DNA of 64,000 bases from Scenedesmus sp. ARA3 (GCA_004335835.1 RWJK01001070.1:2797-66796); one strand, 5' to 3'. Positions 33,423 to 47,813 are shown, numbered from the stretch's first letter. The notes: generated by a model from the sequence alone, not told the origin. Numbers and translations are program-made.

Positions 33423-35989
33423 CCGTGGAGACTGCTGGTGCTACACGCTCAGCAATCCAGGGCCAGGCGATGCTTGGCGATGCACGAGGTCAAACAACGT
33501 AACCTGTACCAACTTAAAGCACATAAACTATCACACGTTGGGTGAACATCAGTCGCTGACGCGTGTATTTGGCAGCAAACGCAGCAAACTGTCTTTCACG
33601 GTGTGTGCTTGCCGATCGGTGGGTGGCTGCAGCACAAAGTTCGCTACACTCAACAGGTCAAATCTATGGTTCTGGCTTGCTTCGCATATCCGGGCTGTGA
33701 CTTGTCAGTGGCTGGGCTTCAGGTTTTCACCGCATTCAAAAAGGTGCACCATGTGGCTTTATTGCCCCCAGGCTGGTGTTGTAAGGTCTGCTCCCGCTGC
33801 CATTCAGTCTGTAACCGACTGTTGATACGAGGACAAATGACCAAGTGTACCTTTGTGCAAGTAGGGTTTGAGCAAGTGCCTGAGGCCTCAAGTCAACGAT
33901 CAACACTTGCGCATCACCACACCTGCAAAGCAACAGTAAGCTGGAAAGTATGGAAGCACAGCAGATGAACTGCATGCAGTGTACAATGTGGACGGCTGAT
34001 ACTGGCGCAACTCAGTGGCAGTAACAGCTTGCTAAACCGTCAGGCCCTGCAACTGTGGGACACACTGCCTTTGCCTCCACAACCTGGTATGCTGTCAGTG
34101 CGTGTTCCAAAGCCTCTAGAACCATATCTTGAACAAACTAAAAACACACAGGCTTGAGGCTGCCAGCCAACAGAGCATGCCGCACTGCCTCTACTGTGCA
34201 GGAAACCTGGGCCTGACGTAGACACAGCGCCTGGGCAGCTGTGACTGCCACTGAAACAGCCTGATAGGTGCACCTGTCAGGCGCTGCAAGAAAATGATGA
34301 AGAGTCCTGTGCACAGTGTGAGCCTGCGGCACATGGAACATGCTGAAAGTGCGAGGACACAACCGCAGATGCTACGGAACCGTCAGCGCAACAGATGACA
34401 CGGCATATGTGGCTACTGCAGTACTGCTCATCATCAAACAGCGCAACATTGGCAACAAGACACGTGCATGATGGCGCACAGCTGCCATGCACACACACGC
34501 CTGGCTTGCAGGATTTGCGCAGCACATGTGCGTGATGCAACAGTGCACAGCTGGGGAGCCACAGCAAGCAGGCGCACAAACCATTAGGGCCTAATACCCC
34601 GATTCTATGATAATCACCAGAAAAGTCACCTCAAAACCCAAGGAGCTACCGTGAATGCGGTGTGAACTATGAACTTTGAAGTGTTGCAGCCTGAGGAAGC
34701 AAGGCTCTGCTACTGCTGCAGCCAGGCAACCCAAAAAGAAACTGTCAGGTGCCTTGGACATGTGCAGAAGAGCGGGAGCAACAATCATGCAGCTGCTTGC
34801 ACCAATCAGAGGACAGATTCGAACAACAGTCACCGTACTAGGCGCCACACCGAAACCCATCATGTTTTGCAGCTCCAAGCACCATGTTCGGCCAGTCCAG
34901 CACTGAAATGCTGCGTCTTCTGGGCGCGCCGCATGTGATCTTTGCCGCGGCGCCCTAAGCGGCATTGGCACGCCACCATGCAGCTGGGATCAAACGCTGG
35001 AGCGCCATACAGTGGCAAGTGGCGAGGGCAGACACAATTGCAACTTTCAGCTGTTCTGGATGCGCGCATTCCACCAACTGTGCACCCAGACATAGCACTC
35101 CCCTAAGTACATAACCAACAGCGCAGCGGGGTGCCACTGCCCTGTACAAGCAAGTCTTGCAGAGTACATTGTGCTGCAGCCAGCACTGCACACCATGATA
35201 TATGCTACCTTCTGCACCCAGCCGCCTGGTTGAAGTGGAGGCAGATTCTTCTGTCATGTGCCAACGTGGCCGCATTGTGCTGCGCCCATAGGACTAAACT
35301 AGCTTCCTGTAAGTCTTCAGCCGATTCGCAGGCTGAAGCAGTGCCGCAGTGTCTTGAACACTAGTCTTGAGGTCCTGACGCGTGCGCACTGTCCATGCCC
35401 TGACGATGACTCACCAACCCCAGCAAGCATCGATCTGCATTGCCTCCGCATGGCTCAGCTGTCCAGCGCAGCGGCATTGCCACAGTATGGCCCAGCTGTC
35501 CAGCGCAGCTGCATTGCCACAGTATGGCCCAGCTGTCCAGCGCAGCTGCATTGCCACAGTATGGCCCAGCTGTCCAGCGCAGCTGCATTGCCACAGTATG
35601 GCCCAGCTGTCCAGCGCAGCTGTCCAGCGGATCTGCATTGCCACCGTATGGCTCAGCTGTCCATGGCAGCTGTTCAGCGCAGCGGCATTGCCACAGTATG
35701 GCTCAACTGTCCAGCGCAGCGTCTGGCTGCTGCAGCCAGAACTGGGTTCGCTGCCCTTGTTCGAACCACACAAGCCGCCAGCACAGCAGCTGCCGCTGCA
35801 CTTCCCAGCTGTTCTGTTGTACATTGTACCAAAGCCAACCCTCAGCCTGCCGGCCGCTGCCCTGCTGCACCCTGAAGCGAGGACTGCAGCGGCAGCGGCG
35901 CATTGCTCTGCAGCCAGTCACCTCATCTGTGTCGCCTGAAATAACTGCAGCCATCGTGAGCAAATGTTTTGCTGCACTTCAGTCAACCT
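33423..35989. other. Intergenic region upstream of gene 5 and downstream of the cyclase gene
   Basis: 2.5 kb contain the presumed gene 5 promoter, the 37-bp minisatellite at 35448-35722 and, at about 35837-35925, a copy of the last codons and stop region of the cyclase gene (compare 35986-36065). No further gene is supported. Confidence 0.5.
35448..35722. repeat. 37-bp minisatellite, about seven copies
   Basis: Unit GCATTGCCACAGTATGGCCC + AGCTGTCCAGCGCAGCT repeats at 35474, 35511, 35548 and 35585 with perfect 37-bp spacing. Less regular copies follow to 35722. It lies just beyond the cyclase stop codon, so it is probably in the 3' UTR or flank. It is open in several frames, which explains misleading ORFs here. 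Confidence 0.9.
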
Positions 35990-36399
35990 TCAGCCTGCCG
36001 GCCGCTGCCCTGCTGCACCCTGCAGCGAGGCCTCCCGCTGCAGCGGCGCGTTGCTCTGCAGCGATTGCTCTCGCTGCAACAAGCCGGCGTCCTCCGCCGC
36101 CGCAGCACCTGCGCCCGCCGCCGCGGCAGCAGCAGCAGCCTGCCGCATTATTGCAGCCTGCCAGGTCGCCACAAGCTTCCCTGGGACAGCCAGCTGCACC
36201 TCGGGTAAGCCCTCAACCCTGCCTGATGCTGCAACGAGTCTGGCGCCCTTACCCCTGGGGGCCTCGAGTGGGAAAGCTCTGCCTGACAGGCTGTCACTGA
36301 TGATTTGAACCATGTCAAAAGTGCCGCTGCCTTTGAAGCTGAAGCTGCCCAAATGCACCGCCCACACTGCCTCCCGCTGGGCTGGCAGCTGCTCCGCTG

Positions 36400-36430
<31 letters not shown>

Positions 36431-38786
36431 CTCGCTTGTAGGAGGTGCATCAGCAGCATCAGCAGCAGCAGCAGCAGCAGGTGCAGCAGTGGCTGCTGCT
36501 GCTGGCGGCGGCTGGGGCAGCACCAAAAGGCTTGCATCCGGCACTCCAGGCCTACTGCAGGGCACCAGCGGCGAGGTACTGAAGCTGTGGGCCCTAGGCG
36601 TCAGCTCTACTGCACAATTGGCCCCAGCCCCTCGCTGTACTGCTGCTGCTGCTGCTGCTGGGTGGGCAGATCCTGAACCTTGGACGTCATCCGCTGGTAC
36701 TGCATCTAGCGGCCCACTTGTAGCTTCTTCGTGCAGCGGCAGCGGCGGTAAGCCATGGCCTAAACCAGGCAGCCCAGCCCTCCAGCCTCCTAAACCATAG
36801 GCATGCATTGCTCCGCTGCTGCTGCTGTTGCTGCTGAGGTAGCGAGCAGCAGTCTCGCTCCTGCTCCTGCCCACCACAAGCAGGTCTGCAGTATCAGCAC
36901 CAAACTCATCTGCTGCTGCTGCTGCTGCTGCTGCTGACAGCCGCCGGCCTGCAAAAGCAGCCCAGCGGCCGCCGCCCGCCCGCAGCTGCTGCTGCTGCTG
37001 CTGCGCCGCAGGCGCGGCTGCGCCGATGCTGCTGCTGCGCACGCTGCTGCCTGTTGCTGCGCTGCGCAGCGCCGGCTGGTGCTGCTGCAGGGTTTGCTCG
37101 TGGTGGCGCAGCAGGTTCTCAGTTAACTGCAGGCCCTGCTGCTCTGCGTCCCACAGCTTATCACTGTTGTCAGGGGCTGGGGCTGGCATGCTGGCCTCTA
37201 CGCCGCTGTCTACGGAGGCCCAGGCTGCAAACAGCTTCTGGGCTAGCGCCAGGTCCGTCACGATCTGCAGGAAGCGGCACAGTGGCAGGCGAAAGCATAT
37301 CAGAAAGGCAGTGAGGAAGCATGTGCTGGGGTGTGGCTTGCCTCTCACTTACACCTTACAGCTGACGGATGTTGCAAAAAAAAGCCGCGTCTGCAATGGC
37401 ACAGCCACTGGCAGGGTTGACTATGGTTTGCCTGCCGGCCAGCTGCGGCGCCCAGCCATCTAACCCCTGCTGCTTGTGCTCCTGCAACCTTTCAATTTAC
37501 CACATTGCAAACACACCACACGTTTGTAACAACGCAATTGAACATTCACTTAACCCCAAACGCACCTGCCCGCCGCCGCAGCTGCATCCATGTAGCGCGC
37601 CGCACAGTTTACGCTGTGGCCATAGTACGAGGCGCGCCCCGTGTGGTCCGGCAGGATCCTGTCAGCCGCCCCGCAGCTAGCCCATGCAAAAGTAGAATAG
37701 TTATCACATAATCATACAATATTACATATAATGTAACATGTAACATGGCCCACCTGCCCGCCGTGTGCAGCTGCATCCATGTAGCGCGCCGCACAATTTA
37801 CGCTGTGGCCGTAGTACGAGGCGCGCCCCGTATGGTCCGGCAGGATCCTGTCAGGCCGCCCAGCAGCCAGGCCCATGCGCAGTCGGGGGCCGCGGAACAG
37901 TAACAAGCCTGAGGCAGGGTCTAGCACCTCGCTGAACCCTGGGAAGGACAGCGCGGCGGCTGGCCAGTCCGCACACAGCAGGGCCTCCTGCAGGGTTTGA
38001 AAAAAGCGGGGCGGCATGGGATACTGTCAGGTTTAGGGAAGGGCTTAGCGTGGTTGGCGCAGCATCAAGGGATATAAGAGAGTGTCTCAGCATGTCGTGC
38101 CATGTCATGCCAAATGCCTCATGCGCCTGCGGAAAAGTAACAAGCCCGATGCAGGGTCCTGAACCCTGGGAAGGACAGGGCGGCGACTGGCCAGTCCGCA
38201 TACAGCAGCGCCTCCTGCAGGGTTGAAGGGTTCAGTTAGCGTATGTGGGGCTGTTTAGGGAAGAATGTGGGTTTGGGAAGAGGATGGGTTAGGGGACACA
38301 CATGGTGGAGTGGGGCAAGTTGAGCGAGGACTGACGCTGCAGGGTTGGTGCAGGGCCATAGGTGCAGACTACAGTACAGTGAACTACATCGCAGCACAAT
38401 GTCTCATGCCAGGTGGTGTGTTGCAACTGCCACTGTCGGTTACCATCTGCAATAAAACAGTTTTGGTCATCCCAATCAGCGCTGGCCGCACCTGCACCAG
38501 CAGGCACCACTGCACCGCCAGGTGTGGCTGCGTGAATGCCGCAATGTACTTTGTGTCGCTGTCCCTGCAGCGGCACAAATAGCCATCCCTCCCAGAAATC
38601 GCCTCCAGCTGCTGCAGCATGACCTGCCGGATGGTTTTACAGACCTCCTGAACCTCAGGGCGGCTGAACCGCGCCGTGAACACGTCAGCATCTGCCACGC
38701 TGGCGAAGACGATTGTTACTTCCGGCAGCTGCTGCAGCTCCCTGCTGCTGCTGGAGGTGGGGCTGAGGTCCATCTGGTGCGCGCCT

Positions 38787-38817
<31 letters not shown>

Positions 38818-39384
38818 ATTGGTGGAAGGCACGCAGAGGAAGCATAGACAAATGTAGAATGCGCAGCACACACATACTATGGCGATGTTCGCTGCATGCT
38901 GAAGTACTATAGAGAGGCTGTTGAATTTCTTGTGCAATGCGACCTCAAGCACAATGCCTTGCTGCATTCATCGCAAAGCAAGCGCAGCGCGACCGCTGCA
39001 TACAACAACACGCTGACAAAACACCACAGCGCTGCACTTGCCAGGGCCCTCTCACCCGGCGCATCAAAGAAGCCCTTCTGCTTCTGCCTCCACCCGCGCT
39101 TCATGTTGATAGGAGCAGTCCACGCAGCACACGCAGCAAGCTCCTGCGTGGACTCAGCCGCCCGCCGCATGCCTGGCGCTGCAATGCTGTACACGTGCAG
39201 CAACTGCGACTCGTCTTTCTGCTTCTTGCGCTGCCTCAGCGGTAGCAGTGAATGCTGCTGCTGCTGCTGTGCTGCGCGTGGGCTGCTTTTGCGGGGTTCC
39301 CCATCGGCAGGCTGCGCCTCTGCTGCTGCCGCTGCCTGTGTGTTATCGGCACTGATGCTCTTCCGCCGCTTGTCCACAGCAGCC

Positions 39385-39434
<50 letters not shown>

Positions 39435-41894
39435 CGCTGCTGACTGCTTGTCATCTGCACTGATGCTCTTCCGCCGCTTGTCCACAACAACCGTGGCGTG
39501 CCTGGCACCACCTGCTGCTGCTGTTGCTGGCCCTGCTGCTGCTGCTGCTGCTGCTGCAGCCGCACTCGGCGAGCGTGGCTGCTTCTTTGCTGAGAATGAC
39601 GCAGTGGGTGACAGCCCTGATGCTGCTGCCGGCCCTGCTGCTGGCGCTGCTGCTGCTGCTGGCTCTGCTGTGAGGCCCTTGAAGCCTGGCACTTCAAAAG
39701 CCCCCATGTGAGCCACCATTGCATCGTTGTCATGGCTCACGTCCCTGAAGTCAAATGATCCTGCAAATGAGGCGGGAGAAGGCCTGCAGCAGCAGCAGCA
39801 GCAGTTGACAGCATGTGTGTCATTGTCGTGGCTGACGTCCCTGAAATTGAAGCATCCTGCAAAGGACGCGGCAGAAGGCCTGCAGCAGCAACAGCAGCAG
39901 CAGCAGCAGCAGCGGCGGTTGAGCATGTGTGACAAACACGGCCACCAAACATAGCAGCGCGCAACAGCCATGCCAACCACTCCGCTTCACAAGTAGCACA
40001 TTCGCCTGCCCACCTGACGCAGAGCGCTGCACAGGCCACCTGCCGCTTCATCTTTTCGACGACCTGGCCCCGCATCAGGTCCTGCAGCAGTGCATCATCA
40101 TAGCCGCCATCGTTGACCGTGCCCAGCACCGCCAGGGAGTCTTTGACCAGGCTGAAGGTGGGCTCATCCAGCAAGATCTGGCCGCCGTTGGCCACATCGC
40201 TCAGCAGCTCTGCAGCAACAACGGCAGGCAGCAAACATCAGGCTGCATGAGTGCGTGTGGTGTGATCTCAAAATTGGAGGTGGGTCGTCTAGCAGGATCT
40301 AGCCATTGGCCATGTCACTCAGCAGCTCTGCAGTAATATTCAAATGCAGGCAGCAGAGATGTAGGCTGGTTAGCGCATGGTTGTTTGACCATGCTGCCGG
40401 TGGGCTCGTCCAGCAGGATCTGGCCCCTGTTAGCGACGTCACTCAGCAGCTCTGCAGACGCACAAGTAGAGACATCGCAAAGCAAACATGCGGTCAGCAG
40501 TGAAGTGTTAGAATGTTGACCAGGCTGAAGGTGGGCTCATCGAGTAAGATCTGGCCGCCATTGGCCACATCACTCAGCAGCTCTGCAGTGCAAGGCAGGC
40601 GGCAATAATAGTGTCGTTGGGGGTTTAGTGTGTGCATTTGACCAGGCTGAAGGTGGGCTCATCCAGCAGGATCTGGCCGCCATTGGCCACGTCACTCAGC
40701 AGCTCTGCAGGCAGGCACCAAGCAGCAGTGATTTCCTGATTGTGCTGGATTAGCACATAGTTTCAGAGTTGGCCTTGTCCAGCAGGACCTGGCTGCCGTT
40801 GGCGACGCCACTCAGCAGCACTGCAGCAACACGGACAGAACAGCTTGCCACGTCACCAACAACACGGCGACAGCATTCACTTTGTTATGCATAGCAAGTC
40901 TGCAAGCACCTTGTATGTTCAGGACGAGTGGCACACCAGATACCATGCGACCTGCGAAAAAAACGCAACCATACACATGGTGCGCCACCTTTGGCGCGGT
41001 CCTTGACGGCGCAGCTCGCCACGTCACCGCCAGCCGTCAGCGGCCCCGTAGCCACGCCAATCCTCACCACCACGCACATGAGCAGCAACAGACCGCGGCA
41101 CACCGTGCAAACCACAGCAACAATAGCAACTGCAGAACACGCCGCAACATGCATCAGCAGATCCACAAGCATCTTGTACTTTCTCACATTGCAAGGCCTT
41201 AGCCACACACATGGCGCCGCACCTTTTGCGCGGTCCTTGACAGCGCAGCTCGCCACGTCGCTGCCAGCCGTCAGCGGCCCCGTAGCCACGCCAATCCTCA
41301 CCACCACACACATGAGCAGCCACAGACCAGGCCACGATGTGCAGCAAAGACACAATGCACCACAACATGCATCTCGGCGTTTTCTGGACAACTGACGAAG
41401 CACAGCCGGCAACCACACCCAACCATACACAAGGCTGAGCTCCTACCTTTCGCGCGGTCCTTGACAGCACAGCTTGCCACGTCGCTGCCAGCCGTCAGCG
41501 GCCCCGTAGCAACGCCAATCCTCACCACCACGCGCACCATCTGCAGCGGAGCCTGCAGCCCCTGCAGAACCGCTGCATGCCCTGGCGGCGTGAGCCTCCC
41601 GCTACCACCTACAGCCGGAGCAGCCCTACTTAGGGTTCTGGAGAACCTCAGCGCTAAACCTGAGGCGCTCCAAAGCCGCATCCCACTGCCTTCATGAGAG
41701 GTCTGGCGCTCCATACTGCTATACGTGCTGACTTGTGTGCTCATCGTGCCAGTGCCGCCGCCTTCATGTGTTATGCTAGGCACTCCGGATGACGATCTGC
41801 CGCTGAGAGGCGCACTGTGGGACTGCTGCTGCCCGGCTGCCACCCAGCAGGGGGCAGCAGAGCTGTGGTTCGGCCCTTGCCAGGTGTCACCCTC

Positions 41895-41928
<34 letters not shown>

Positions 41929-44117
41929 ATGGCAGCAGCAGCTGCAGCATCCTTGCTGTGGCTAGAGGGAATGCGGCTGGCGCCGCCGTCGGAGTGATTC
42001 AGCCGCTGCTGCTGACTCTGCCGCTGCTCAGATGCTGAGTCATCGCGCAAGCGGTGCACGTCTGCCGGCAGCTGCAGCACCCCATCCTGATCTGCTGCCC
42101 TGCTGCTGCTGTCATGTGCAGCTGCTGCTGCTGCTCTGCTGGACGCCCCTGCTGCTGCTGCTGCGTGTGTGCCCACATGTGCGGTCCGCTGCTGCCGCTC
42201 AACATCATCTACTGACACATTTAAATCAAGCCTTACTGAAGGATACAGCCCAAGTGCCTCAGCTCTGCCGCTACGGCCACTGCTAAAGCTACTGGTCCCT
42301 CCCATCAAGCCACTTCCGACGCCACTCGTAAAACTGGCTGCGCTGCGCCGCACCAAATTGGCCGCCGCTGCCATGTCATCAGCTTGCAGCAGCTGCTGCT
42401 GCTGCTGTTTTGAGGCGCTTGCGGTGCGGCCCGAGCGCTCAGCAGCACTGCCAGAATGTGTGCTGCTGCCGTGCAGCGCGGGAGCAGATGATATGCTGCT
42501 GCTGGTGTTGGTGCGCTGCCAGAAGCGGCCAAACAGAGTGCTGTCTGTCTGCTGTAGCTCAGGTGGCAGCTGCTCGCCAGGGCGGATGCCCCATGCCTTC
42601 AGCTGCGCAAACGCCTGCTGCACCTGCGCAGCATGTGGCGATTGCATGTGGGTGAAAGTGTTAGCACACGGCTTAGCTTGCTGGCAGCATCCATTGGGCG
42701 GATGCCCCAGGCCTTGAGCTGCGCAAACGCCTGCTGCACCTGTATACGCAGCATACATGGCAAACGGCATCAAGGCGGCAGGAGCAGCATGTGGCTTAGC
42801 TTGCTTGCAGCATTATTTCGGCAAATGCCCCAGGCCTTGAGCTGCGGGAAGGCCTGCAGCACCTGCACAGCATAAGCCAGAATGCTCAGCATCATTCTGG
42901 ATGTGACGGCAGCATGGCGTGGTGAGTTGCTAAAGATGCGTATGTACGCCTGCTGCAGCTCAGGGGGCAGCTGCTCGCCGGGGCGGATGCCCCAAACCTT
43001 GAGCTGCGCAAACGCCTGCTGCACCTGTATATGCAGCATACACAGCAACGGTGACAAAAGATAGCATTTGGCATGTGGCGTGGCTTCACTTACAGCATCA
43101 TATGAGCGGATGCGGCTGGCCAACGCAGCTGCCACGAATCAAGTTATACTGATCTGCAAACGCTCTGTTCATGGCAAAGATTGTGAATATGAAGCTAAGC
43201 GTTACGTGCCTGATATCATAGCAGAATAACTGCAGCACAAACTCATGGAAGCTGACACAGCATGCAGCACAACATGCGGGTTGATTGTGACTGCAGTACA
43301 ATCAGCAGCTCACCTGCAGGCTGAAGGCCACAGCATCCAGCGCGTCATGGAAGGCGATGCACCAGCTGTCACCCTCCTGGTCCAGCACATAACCTGCGTG
43401 GCTGTGGCACCCCTGCCCAGCATCATATGAAGGATGGGACAATGGCTGCCAGGCTTCAGAGATGACTCATGGTTATTGTGAAGGCTGTGTGTCATACTGC
43501 TTTCGTGGTAGTTTTGGGCAGGAAGCGTGCTTAGCTTGTTTATGCTAGACCATGCTGCAGCTGAGCGGCACCTCCTCAGGCAGCTTCGTAGCAGCTGGCA
43601 CGAGCGGCGCTTCAAATGGGCCACACTGTGCCGCAGCACTTGCCAAATGGCAGATCTGACTCACCGTGCACCAGATGCAGTTGTAGCTGCAAGATGCAAG
43701 TTGCTGCTTGCAGGAATTCAGCCTGTGGCATATGCAGCCTTGGCGGCAGCATGCTATTGTGGCTGCAAGATGCTGCAGAGTTTTGCTTCAAAACATCCGG
43801 CTGTGTCAGCATACTGTTCAGCTGCTCACCTTGCGCAGGATGCTGTTGTGGCTGCAGGTTGCCAGCATGCTGCTGTGTGTGTGGTGTTGTGGCTGCAGCA
43901 TGCTGCTATTCGGTTTTCACCTTTGCGCAAAATGCTGTTGCGGTTGAGAGGGTTGCTATCACAACTGATCATTAAATTCACCAATTCAGCCATAGCAGTA
44001 ACACCTGGGATGCTGCTCAGCCTCTCACCTTGCGCAGGATGCTGTTGTGGCTGCCCATGGCCTTGGACATCAGCTGAGGGTACTTGCGCGTGAGCTCGGT
44101 GAAGTCCTGCAGCAGCA

Positions 44118-44148
<31 letters not shown>

Positions 44149-45678
44149 GTTGTGACTGCGCTGAGGACGTGCAAGCAGCACAGCCGCGGCCACGTCCGCC
44201 GGCAGCTGCAGGCTCAAGAGGCAGCACCCCACGGCATTGCAATGCTCCTATCATGCTACCAAACCCTTCCACACAGAACCCTGCAAACTCAAGCCTCACC
44301 TTCACATCTGTCACCCCTCAGCAGCTCAAACCTACCTCCAGCTACTCAGTCCTCAACACAAAACCCCCGCCACCCAAAACCCTGCCTTCACATCTGTCAC
44401 CATTCTGACCGACGCCTTGTGCCCCACCCTCTAAGCAACTGGCGCGCCCTTCAACCAATCAGTCCTGAGCACAAAACCCCACTCCTTCAAACCTCACCTT
44501 CACATCTGTCACCACGATGCTGACCGACGCCTTATCTCCAAGCCTCGATGCAACTGGCGCGCCCTTCAGCCGCTTGGCCTGCTGCTGCCTCTCCCGCAGC
44601 CACCGCGGGCGCGTTCTGAGGTACACCAGCCAGGCGAACAGCCCCGCCAGCACAAAAGCCACTCCAAAAACATTGCCCAGGATGACTGCCTGCAGCTTAC
44701 GCCTCGTCTCCACCCTACCACGCACTAAACAAAAATACGCCGCCAACCCTTACCTTCACATCTGTCACCACGATGCTGACGGACGCCTTGTCTCCGAGTC
44801 TTGATGCCACCGGCGCACCCTTCAGCCGCTTGGCCTGCTGCTGCCTCTCTCTTAGCCACCTGGGCCTCGTCCTCAGATAACAAGCCAGGTAAAGAGCCCC
44901 GGCAGCACAAAGGCCACGCTGACTTCTACAAAAACCTCTAGCCACAAAGCCCCGAGCAACAAAACCCCACCACCAAAACCCTCACCTTCACATCCGTCAC
45001 TACAATGCTGACCGACGCCTTATCTCCGAGCCTCGATGCAACTGGCGCACCCTTCAGCCGCTTGGCTTGCTGCTGCCTCTCTCTTAGCCACCTTGGTCTT
45101 GTCCTCAGATAAACGAGCCAGGCAAAGAGCCCTGCCAGAACAAAAGCCACTCCAAAGACAGTGCCAAGGATGACCGCCTGCAGCTGGTTGCGGCTGCTGT
45201 CATTGGAGCGCACGCAGGTGAGCGTGGTGCGGTTGGCGTCCCAACTTGGTTCATATCCCTGGTGAATACAAAGCATGGCAAGCATGTGCAGGGGCCATCA
45301 GCAATGGCAGTCGGCAGATACAACTGTTGCTACAAGCCAGGCGGTGGCATGACTTGCAGGATGCAAAAACAGTGCTGTACGCAGGTGAGCGTGGTGCGGT
45401 TGGCGTCCCAGCTCGGCTCGTATCCCTGCGCAGGTGCAGGTTTGACGTTTGAGTGGCAGGTGTGCAAGGGTTTGTAGAGGGTTGCCAGCAGCGTCAGGTG
45501 GCACAGAGGCATGTCGGTTTAGCGCACGCCAGGCTATGGTGTGGCGTGCAGCAACACCAATGTGCATATTTTGCACTTGCGTGCTGCAGCCGGTGCCACT
45601 GGCCAACCCTTGTCATGGAGCTGGCACTAACGAGCACCATGCAAAAACCTCCCTGGATAGGTCATCATCTTCTTTGCC

Positions 45679-45711
<33 letters not shown>

Positions 45712-47656
45712 CACTGCTTCAGCAGATGTCTGCACAATTGCCCAGTGCATGCTGTTCACGCATCCATCACTCGCAACCAGCACTTGCTGCTGCTGCTGCT
45801 GCTACTTCTGCTGCTATTGCATGCTGCTGCAGCCTCCTTACCACACCCCGGCCGACAGAACTGCAGAAGGCACTCACGAACAAACACTCGCAGACTTGGT
45901 ACTGGTAGTAGCTGGGATCAATGCTCCACTCCTGCTCAGCCTGATCAGGCCAGATGGCTGGCAGCATCCCGGCCTGATCCCCCAGCCCCACAGCGCTCGT
46001 TGCAGCGCACACTTCTTGCGCATTGTCAGGCTCCCTGCGCAGAATGACCTGGCGGCAGCAGCAGCAGTAGAGAAAGAAGACGAAGAAGGTTGAGTATGCA
46101 TGCTGGCAGAGAGCAGGTGCCACCGTCGTCGTAGAAGCAGCACCTGCAGCAGGAACAAGACAGAGGCTGGTGAGCAAGCATGTTAGTGTGATGTCTGGCA
46201 GCAGCCCGGCCTGATCCCCCAGCCCCACAGCGCTCGTTGCAGCGCAGGCCTCTTGCGCATTGTCAGGCTCCCTGCGCAGGATGACCTGACGGCAGCAGCA
46301 GCGGCAGCGGCAGCAGCAGCAGCAGCAGCGGCAACAGTAGCAGCAGCAGCGGCGACAGCGGCAGCAGCATCGGCAGCACCAGCAGCAGCATGCAATGAGA
46401 GAAATGCAAGCGGAAGCACGGCAGCAGCTGCCCCGGGCCGTACAGCACACCAAACACGCCCGACACACCCAACAAAACCCGAGAAACCTGACCAACCTGT
46501 CAAACATAACACCTCAGACACATCCTGACACATGCTGACTCCTGGCACAGAAGCATCCATCATGGTTCACAGTCTGCCGCGCATGGCGCTACATCAATAT
46601 CTCTCTCCCCCACCTTGCATCGCATGTTGCTGGCATCGTCGCGTGGCACCATCCAATCAGAGAAGCGCAGGAAGCACGGCAGCAGCTGCTCCGGCGCGCA
46701 CAGCACGCCAGCGTCAGAGGCGTTGCCGATCGTCTCTGGCGTGGTGCACTCTCGCGGGTCTGTGCAGCTGGAGTTGGTTGTCACGTTGTACGGCCGAATG
46801 ATGCCTGCAAGTTTGGTGAACAACATTTGCAAAAGTATGAGTATGCACGCGCGCGCACATCAGCAATCAGGCAATCACAGTTCTGTTGTGTGCTGCAATT
46901 GCCAGCACTAGCTTTGGTCTGTGCAGCTGGAGTTGGTTGTCACATTGTACGGCCGGATGATGCCTGCAAGTATGGCAGGTCAGCAGGTGCAGGCATGTGA
47001 GTGTGCACATGCATGCAGACTGCAACAGCAGAAGCAAAAAGTGCTGTGGTCACGTTGTACGGCCGGATGATGCCTGCAGGTTCAACAGATCAGCAATCAG
47101 GCAATCACAGTTCTGTTGTGTGCTGCAAGTGCCAGCACTAGCTTTGGTCTGTGCAGGTGGAGTTGGTTGTCACATTGTAACGGCGGATGATGCGTGCATC
47201 TTGAAGTTTTAACAGTTGCAGGCAGTTGAGAGCGCATGCATGCATGATGACTCGAGTGGAGGACGTTCACCTGCGCAGGACATGCTGCTGCTGCTGCTGC
47301 TGGCCTTGAAGAAGCGCAAGCTTACAAGCAAGCATGTCAGCCACGTCAGCAAACAGTGCAGAGAAGCGTGCCATGAACTTGCAGCTGCAGCAGCAGCAGC
47401 AGCAGCAGCAGGCCACCTGTGCAGGATATGCTGGTATAATTCCGTTTAAAAAGCGAAGCAACCAAACCAGCATTAACTCATTGCATTGAGATCAGGTAAA
47501 TGCGAAAATTCAGATCAGGTCACCTGCACAGGACATGCTGGTGTTGCGGCCCTTGAAAGAATTGAATCTGGCCAGCAGGCCGATCTCAGGCGGCAGCTGC
47601 CCGGTGAGCCCCGTGTTGTTACTCAGATCTACGCCCTCCAAGCTGTACGACAGCCT

Positions 47657-47698
<42 letters not shown>

Positions 47699-47780
47699 CA
47701 AGCAGCAAGAGTAGCAGTAGGAGTAGCGTCAGCTCTGTGTTGTTGCTCAGGTCAACGTCCTCCAAGCTGTACGACAGCCT

Positions 47781-47813
<33 letters not shown>

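Noticed and set aside
35354..36300. Plus-strand repetitive protein ORF
   Set aside because: It is the 37-bp minisatellite open in several frames, continuing as an antisense shadow of the cyclase's last exon.
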